Shown here: in pieces, positions 62,350-64,000 of the stretch
How positions within the stretch are numbered: position 1 is the stretch's first letter
How the letters are laid out: each line of letters starts with the position of its first letter
NCBI RefSeq assembly: GCF_018860745.1
Contig: NZ_JAHKPY010000001.1
Coordinates: 1 to 64,000, forward strand
Length of the DNA: 64,000 nucleotides
DNA from: Zobellia uliginosa
Lineage (GTDB): Bacteria; Bacteroidota; Bacteroidia; Flavobacteriales; Flavobacteriaceae
Direction of reading: 5' to 3'
The notes under the pieces: generated by a model
Seen by the model: only the letters and a program-made list of their open reading frames with translations
Database searches by the model: none
Told to the model about the DNA's origin: nothing
Program-made: the position numbers and the translations under genes

Positions 62350-62751
62350 TTAGCCTTTAACCAATTGGTTGATGTCCCAGTACTCTAGAACTTTATGAAG
62401 TTTAGATTGATAATCTTCATATTTTAATGGTTTGATGACGTAGCCAGCTACACCCTTTTTGTAACATTCTAATAAATCTGCTCTATTTTCAGATGTTGTA
62501 AGAATAATTGTAGGAAGATATTTTAAAACTTCATCTTCTCTAAGAATACTCAAGAATTCTATACCATTCATTCGTGGCATATTAAGGTCCAGCAAAATAA
62601 TATCCGGCAACCTATTACCCGATCGTAAAATTTCTAAGGCATCTTCACCATTCTTGGTTTCAATAATATTATGCTTGAGTTCTAATTTTTTAACGGTCCT
62701 CTGTAATTTCATTACCTCAATAGCATCATCTTCAATTAACAAAATATCCAT
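62350..62751 (-). CDS. Single-domain response regulator (Rcp1/CheY-like)
   Basis: 133 aa receiver without an output domain. D8 and D9 form the acid pocket, D55 in IILLDLNMPRMNG is the phospho-acceptor, and TTSENRADLLECYKKGVAGYVIKPL holds the conserved Thr and Lys. Rcp1-type receivers pair with PAS/phytochrome kinases and act as phosphate relays or sinks, fitting a kinase-receiver-Hpt-LytTR chain. First gene of the sensor operon; the promoter has a perfect -7 box and a LytTR-type repeat. Confidence 0.94.
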   Translation of the reverse strand: MDILLIEDDAIEVMKLQRTVKKLELKHNIIETKNGEDALEILRSGNRLPDIILLDLNMPRMNGIEFLSILREDEVLKYLPTIILTTSENRADLLECYKKGVAGYVIKPLKYEDYQSKLHKVLEYWDINQLVKG

Positions 62752-62790
62752 AGCCTAATAATTTAAGTGAATCACAAATCTCTATAATTA

Positions 62791-62798
62791 CAAATGTA
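62791..62798 (-). promoter_or_regulatory. -7 box of the sensor operon
   Basis: Minus strand reads TACATTTG, a perfect TAnnTTTG, 40 bases upstream of the receiver gene. Confidence 0.68.
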
Positions 62799-62810
62799 AT
62801 ATTGACTGTA

Positions 62811-62840
62811 TGTAGACCAATAACGCTTAACTGTAGACGA
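62811..62840. promoter_or_regulatory. LytTR-type direct repeat of the sensor operon
   Basis: TGTAGACCA (62811-62819) and TGTAGACGA (62832-62840), eight of nine bases equal, period exactly 21. It starts 13 bases upstream of the -7 box, so it covers the -33 region, an activator position. The rest of 62752-63126 is AT-rich and holds the tRNA-Leu promoter. Confidence 0.7.
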
Positions 62841-63012
62841 ATGGAAAATTATACCAGATAAACGAAATCCGTTTTTTCTGGTTCTTCTCAATATTTACAG
62901 CTGTTAACATCTAATTATGGTCTACTTCGTAAACCACATTTTTGTTATCAATATAATAAGCAACTACACTTCAACGAGTTAACCCCGTTTCTTATTGTAA
63001 TTTTAAAACTTC

Positions 63013-63044
63013 TTTGAATACAATATATATTTTACAGATATTTG
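63013..63044 (+). promoter_or_regulatory. tRNA-Leu promoter
   Basis: TTTG at 63013-63016, 20-base spacer, GATATTTG at 63037-63044 (one mismatch to TAnnTTTG). Confidence 0.6.
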
Positions 63045-63126
63045 CATCCTGTTTTAAACAAAAATGGCGTTGCAAACTTTAGTTTCTTCTAATTATACCA
63101 TTATTAAAACAATAAAAAACCTCCTG

Positions 63127-63210
63127 CGCACGTGGCGGAATTGGTAGACGCGCCAGCTTGAGGGGCTGGTGGCCATTAGGCCGTGGAAGTTCGAGTCTTC
63201 TCGTGCGCAC
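63127..63210 (+). tRNA. tRNA-Leu (GAG)
   Basis: 84 bases with acceptor stem GCGCACG/CGTGCGC, discriminator A, anticodon stem CCAGC/GCTGG with loop TTGAGGG (anticodon GAG at 63161-63163), a long variable arm (TGGCCATTAGGCCG region) as expected for class II tRNA, and T-arm with TTCGAGT. CCA is not encoded. Confidence 0.96.
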
Positions 63211-63212
63211 AT

Positions 63213-63247
63213 TAAACCATCAACATTCTGTTGATGGTTTTTTTTAT
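63213..63247 (+). terminator. Terminator after tRNA-Leu
   Basis: AAACCATCAAC (63215-63225) pairs with GTTGATGGTTT (63231-63241) around ATTCT, followed by a T-run. Confidence 0.88.
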
Positions 63248-63361
63248 ATCCGTATCTTGTATCTGGGATTTATACTATTACTTTTTTTTGCGAAAGAGCA
63301 CACTTCCACTCCCAAACCAAGAATAAAATTGTTAAATTTGTTTAATGTTTATAACAAAAAG

Positions 63362-64000
63362 ATGAACAACACTAAAAAAACGTTCAGCATCCGTGATTTA
63401 GAGAACCTTTCAGGTATCAAAGCACATACCATAAGAATTTGGGAAAAAAGATACAATCTGCTTTCACCGGAGAGAACAGATACCAATATAAGAAGGTACA
63501 GTTTGGAGAGCCTCCAAAAGCTACTGAACATTACTCTTCTATACAGTAATGGTCATAAAATTTCTAAAATCGCTAATCTCAAGGAGAATAAAATTCCTGA
63601 GATTGTTAATGAACTTATATCTAAAAACAACAATAATCAGATAACTAATACCTTTAAGCTGTCCATGATTAATTTTGATCAGCAGCTTTTTACACAAACA
63701 TTTAAAAATCTACTTCTAGAAAAATCGTTCGCAGAGATTTTCAAAGAAGTTTTCATACCGCTATTAAATGAACTTGGTCTACTTTGGCAGACAGATACCA
63801 TTTGTCCAGCACATGAACATTTTATTTCCAACTTGGTAAAACAGAAAATCTTGATCAGCACTCAAGAATTACCCGTTTTTCCTAACCATGATCAAAAAAA
63901 GACCACATTTGTAGCTTATCTACCTGAAAACGAAATTCATGAAATAGGTCTACTTTACTTAAATTATGAGGTCGTTTTGAGAGGATATAAATCTATTTAC
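63362..64000 (+). CDS. CarH/LitR-type MerR regulator with B12-binding domain (5' part)
   Basis: Partial: 213 codons, open to the window edge. N-terminal MerR helix-turn-helix (FSIRDLENLSGIKAHTIRIWEKRY, residues 8-75), a four-helix cap domain with the W-x9-EH signature of adenosylcobalamin photoreceptors (W142, E152, H153), and the start of a Rossmann B12 domain with the ligand His193 in PENEIHEIGL. CarH/LitR proteins repress carotenoid and light-stress genes in the dark using B12 as chromophore. The target genes would lie to the right of the window. Whether it is light-responsive or uses B12 otherwise is not known. Confidence 0.88.
   Translation, partial: MNNTKKTFSIRDLENLSGIKAHTIRIWEKRYNLLSPERTDTNIRRYSLESLQKLLNITLLYSNGHKISKIANLKENKIPEIVNELISKNNNNQITNTFKLSMINFDQQLFTQTFKNLLLEKSFAEIFKEVFIPLLNELGLLWQTDTICPAHEHFISNLVKQKILISTQELPVFPNHDQKKTTFVAYLPENEIHEIGLLYLNYEVVLRGYKSIY

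Overview
The window is an AT-rich bacterial chromosome segment from a member of the Bacteroidetes, most likely a marine Flavobacteriaceae (Zobellia/Maribacter-like; genus is inference). The reasons are the promoter style (-7 box TAnnTTTG with a weak TTG at -33), near absence of strong Shine-Dalgarno sites, a split transketolase, SusC-style TonB receptors with a CarboxypepD_reg-like N-terminus, and flavobacterial gene orders such as tgt-lptG and thrS-infC-rpmI-rplT.

Layout. 1-635: two leftward promoters belonging to something outside the window, then the thrS promoter. 645-3904: thrS-infC-rpmI-rplT translation operon. 3958-6259: YjbQ-family enzyme, Cof-type phosphatase, AraC-type regulator. 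6384-14524: iron/xenosiderophore uptake operon resembling Bacteroides XusABC (TonB receptor, DUF4374 lipoprotein, PepSY membrane ferric reductase) with an ankyrin-repeat protein and a DUF2271 protein added. 14543-26577: mostly housekeeping (dnaB, accA, lptG, tgt, split transketolase, FKBP, Hsp15-like S4 protein, PyrR-like PRTase) and aroK. 27224-27466: two identical tRNA-Lys genes. 27836-30898: class I ribonucleotide reductase with the ATP-cone on NrdB instead of NrdA. 31543-33791: universal stress protein and a YbdG-type mechanosensitive channel. 34373-38671: histidine kinase with about nine PAS domains built by tandem duplication. 39114-43195: SDR pseudogene, racemase, EthD/FrnE pair, AhpD-like protein and its TetR regulator. 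43354-62751: the most interesting block. 63127-64000: tRNA-Leu(GAG) and the 5' part of a CarH/LitR-type B12-binding MerR regulator.

The block at 43354-62751 looks like a self-contained exopolysaccharide (biofilm) system coupled to a gas-sensing phosphorelay. One side holds a flippase, a GT4 glycosyltransferase and a receiver-GT2 fusion; the divergent side holds a 1028-aa polytopic membrane protein, an Ig-like lipoprotein and a membrane-anchored GH5-like glycosidase with ATGA overlaps. A TPR/beta-barrel exporter candidate and a STAS protein follow. A compact opposite-strand operon then encodes a single receiver, an H-NOX heme sensor, a PAS kinase, a FIST (NosP-like) sensor, a NahK-like kinase, an Hpt protein and a LytTR response regulator. 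Three promoter regions in this block (receiver/H-NOX operon, STAS gene, and an unannotated 39-aa membrane protein) carry direct repeats of TRTAG-type half-sites with an exact 21-bp period, the geometry expected for LytTR regulators. The proposal is a NO/O2-responsive phosphorelay that controls polysaccharide secretion through LytTR transcription and perhaps directly through the receiver-glycosyltransferase. The gene content and repeats are read from sequence; the regulatory logic is inference.
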